DNA from: UBA7446 sp965657545
GTDB lineage: Bacteria; Bacteroidota; Bacteroidia; Flavobacteriales; Flavobacteriaceae
Direction of reading: 5' to 3'
Length of the DNA stretch: 43,274 nucleotides
NCBI GenBank assembly: GCA_965657545.1
Contig: CBFHOG010000013.1
Span: forward strand, 1 to 43,274
Shown: positions 41,647 to 43,274 of the stretch, piece after piece
Layout: every line of letters begins with the position of its first letter
Numbering within the stretch: the first letter of the stretch is position 1
Program-made: the position numbers and the translations under genes
Notes under the pieces: model-generated
The model's input: the letters and a program-made list of their open reading frames with translations, nothing else
Told to the model about the DNA's origin: nothing
The model's database searches: none

Positions 41647-43274
41647 TCAAATCTTGATGAGCTTTAAAATGTGTTGCTTGCTTGAAAATCTATTTTTAAC
41701 TTTAACAAAATACACACCATTTTGATATCCTGAGAGATCCATTTCATTACTACGACTTGTAATAATACGCTTACCTAAAACATCAAACACCTCAATATAA
41801 ACCTCTTCATTAGAAGAAATAGTAAACTTCCCAGAAGTTGGGTTTGGATACATTGTAACCTCAAAATCAGGATTTACCTCATCAAAACTCAACACACAGC
41901 TTGTACCTACTTTGTATTGAAAATATTTTGTGACAGAAAGACCTCCAGCATAAGCAAATTTTACTGCATAACTGATTTCCTCTCCCTGAGTAAAGCCACC
42001 AACCGTTTTGGTAAATACTTTACTGCCTTGTGCATCCATTTGACTTTCATTAAATGGAGTTTGCTTACGTAAATACGCTACAAGACCAGACTTGTCAGTA
42101 TCCAAAAGCTCAATTGTAAATTTCACCGAACTACCAATTGTTTCAAAAGTTAGATTATACCCTTTAGAAAATTGACCCTCTCCAGAATCTGTAGACGTAA
42201 ACGTGCAGTGATAACGTTGGTTTACCGTAATAGAAACGGGACTTGATGTGGCAGTACCACCGTCATTATCTGTTGCTTTTGCAGTAATACTATATGTACC
42301 TACTGCTGGATTATTCCATGAAAACACATAAGACTGGGTTGTATCTTCACCTAGCTTAGTAGATCCATTAAAAAATTCAACTTTTGCAATCGTACCATCA
42401 AAATCTGATGCAGTAGCGGAAATATCAATCGTATCACCCGAAACAAATGTATCACCATTTTCAGGAGAAGTTATAGAAATGCTTGGTAACGAATTACTTC
42501 CATTTTGTACATTGACATAAACTTCGTCTTTTGAGGTAGTACCTGAATCAGTCAAAGACAATTCAAATTTATAAATCCCTTGTTCTAAGTTTGAAATTTC
42601 GGTAGTTAGCGATTGGTCATCTGCAAAGCTTACTGTTGTTGGTCCATAAAATTGTGTCCATTGGTAAGCTGTACTGCTGGCGTTTGGAATCGCGCTTTGA
42701 CTTCCATCAAGTTGTGCTGTGGAAGCTGGAATTTCGACTGTTATGTTCGCGCCAGCATTTGCGATAAGTGGTGAATAGTCCAGACTTGAAGTTCGCGTAA
42801 AAGTCATATTACCCAAATTAAATCCGCCTTGCGCTATGGCAACTCTTAACACATGCTCTCCTTCTATTAGCGGAATCCCATTTACAGATTTAGTTGCCCA
42901 ATTATTCCAATCTCCTGTAGAAGTAACAGTAATATTTGATGCAACTTCTTGCCCGTCTAACTCAAGACTAAAAGGACCGCCAGCAGCCACGTTAGATGCA
43001 TATCGGAAATCCATTTTATAATAGCCAGATTGCGCAATCTCAACAGTGTATTCTAACCACTCCCCTGCTTCAATCCAACCAACTGTTTTACCCTCTGCGT
43101 CCGAGACCACATCTACATGTTCATCAGTTCTGAAATTACCTGATTCCGCTCCGTTATTTCCTGTTGTACTATCAAAATAAGAAATATCTTGTCCTTTACC
43201 CCCTTCAAAATAATCGTAATTCCCAGCTTGAATAGTCCCAGGGATTTGAAAGGGTTGGTTTAAGTATGGTTTTT
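41647..43274 (-). CDS. Secreted CBM6/PKD/Ig protein with T9SS sorting domain (3' part)
   Basis: The open frame runs off the right edge, so only the last ~541 residues are seen. In order: a CBM6 carbohydrate-binding module (about 1-165; IEAGEWLEYTVEIA, YYKMDFRYAS), a PKD-like domain (168-255), a bacterial Ig-like domain (262-352; SPENGDTFVSGDTIDI, FFNGSTKLGE), an unnamed beta-sandwich module (354-460), and a type A T9SS C-terminal domain (about 470-541; MYPNPTSGKFTIS, GVYFVKV). This layout is typical of exported polysaccharide-degrading enzymes such as GH16 laminarinases and agarases; the catalytic domain, if any, is outside the window. Confidence 0.88.
   Translation of the reverse strand, partial: KPYLNQPFQIPGTIQAGNYDYFEGGKGQDISYFDSTTGNNGAESGNFRTDEHVDVVSDAEGKTVGWIEAGEWLEYTVEIAQSGYYKMDFRYASNVAAGGPFSLELDGQEVASNITVTSTGDWNNWATKSVNGIPLIEGEHVLRVAIAQGGFNLGNMTFTRTSSLDYSPLIANAGANITVEIPASTAQLDGSQSAIPNASSTAYQWTQFYGPTTVSFADDQSLTTEISNLEQGIYKFELSLTDSGTTSKDEVYVNVQNGSNSLPSISITSPENGDTFVSGDTIDISATASDFDGTIAKVEFFNGSTKLGEDTTQSYVFSWNNPAVGTYSITAKATDNDGGTATSSPVSITVNQRYHCTFTSTDSGEGQFSKGYNLTFETIGSSVKFTIELLDTDKSGLVAYLRKQTPFNESQMDAQGSKVFTKTVGGFTQGEEISYAVKFAYAGGLSVTKYFQYKVGTSCVLSFDEVNPDFEVTMYPNPTSGKFTISSNEEVYIEVFDVLGKRIITSRSNEMDLSGYQNGVYFVKVKNRFSSKQHILKLIKI

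Overview
The window reads as a stretch of chromosome from a marine-type member of the Flavobacteriaceae (Bacteroidota). The evidence is the AT-rich base composition, several promoters of the Bacteroidota type (TTTG near -33, TAnnTTTG near -7), a type IX secretion (T9SS) sorting domain, a large Bacteroidota-style signal peptidase I, the order parA-parB-DUF5683-dapB-lepB-WbqC, and small families such as HYC_CC_PP. No integrase, transposase, CRISPR array or prophage is visible. The window is mostly core metabolism and housekeeping, with one structurally odd tRNA locus in the middle.

Layout. 1-100: the 3' end of a tRNA-Ser-like sequence and a terminator. 187-3622 (minus): an Rrf2-type regulator, then a HYC_CC_PP protein, a TonB-dependent receptor and a heavy-metal-associated (HMA) domain protein, in one probable operon that looks metal (copper) related. 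3704-11538 (plus): a tightly overlapped nine-gene operon for assimilatory sulfate reduction. It comprises a DUF2061 protein, APS reductase (cysH), ATP sulfurylase (cysD, cysN), a siroheme sulfite reductase with a C-terminal HEPN domain, two siroheme-synthesis genes, a ferredoxin reductase and a [2Fe-2S] ferredoxin. A perfect 15-bp palindrome lies in the shared intergenic region and is the natural candidate for the Rrf2 operator. 11546-17170: mixed genes (DUF3089 lipoprotein, SodC, PlsC, cyclophilin, OxyR, a 59-residue ORF, a hotdog protein, TrxB), with an oxidative-stress flavour.

17318-18090: two tRNA-Pro genes (UGG and GGG), each followed by tandem degenerate copies of itself. In both arrays the 17-nt anticodon arm is exactly replaced by the same arm, TCCCG-ATGAAAT-CGGGA, which has canonical 5+7+5 geometry and a GAA 'anticodon'. 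The second array also carries a ~34-nt insertion in the T loop, and a shorter relative of that insertion is visible at the start of the window. An N-gap falls inside the first array. This is the most unusual signal in the window.

18171-28165 (plus): HI0933-like flavoprotein, arginase-family enzyme, uridine kinase, FtsB/DivIC-like protein, a dienoyl-CoA-reductase-like SDR, parAB, DUF5683, dapB, lepB, WbqC and a VOC protein. 28166-28456 (minus): RNase P RNA. 28535-30283: dnaX without its zinc-binding cysteines. 37107-30301 (minus): pyrR, pyrB, a STAS-like protein, rnz, pdxH, sixA, ppk, ppx, closely packed. 37207-38502 (plus): a small membrane protein and an asparaginase lipoprotein. 41530-38660 (minus): an unknown small protein, a SulP transporter and a beta-carbonic anhydrase. 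43274-41647 (minus): the 3' end of a large secreted CBM6/PKD/Ig protein with a T9SS tail, cut by the window edge.
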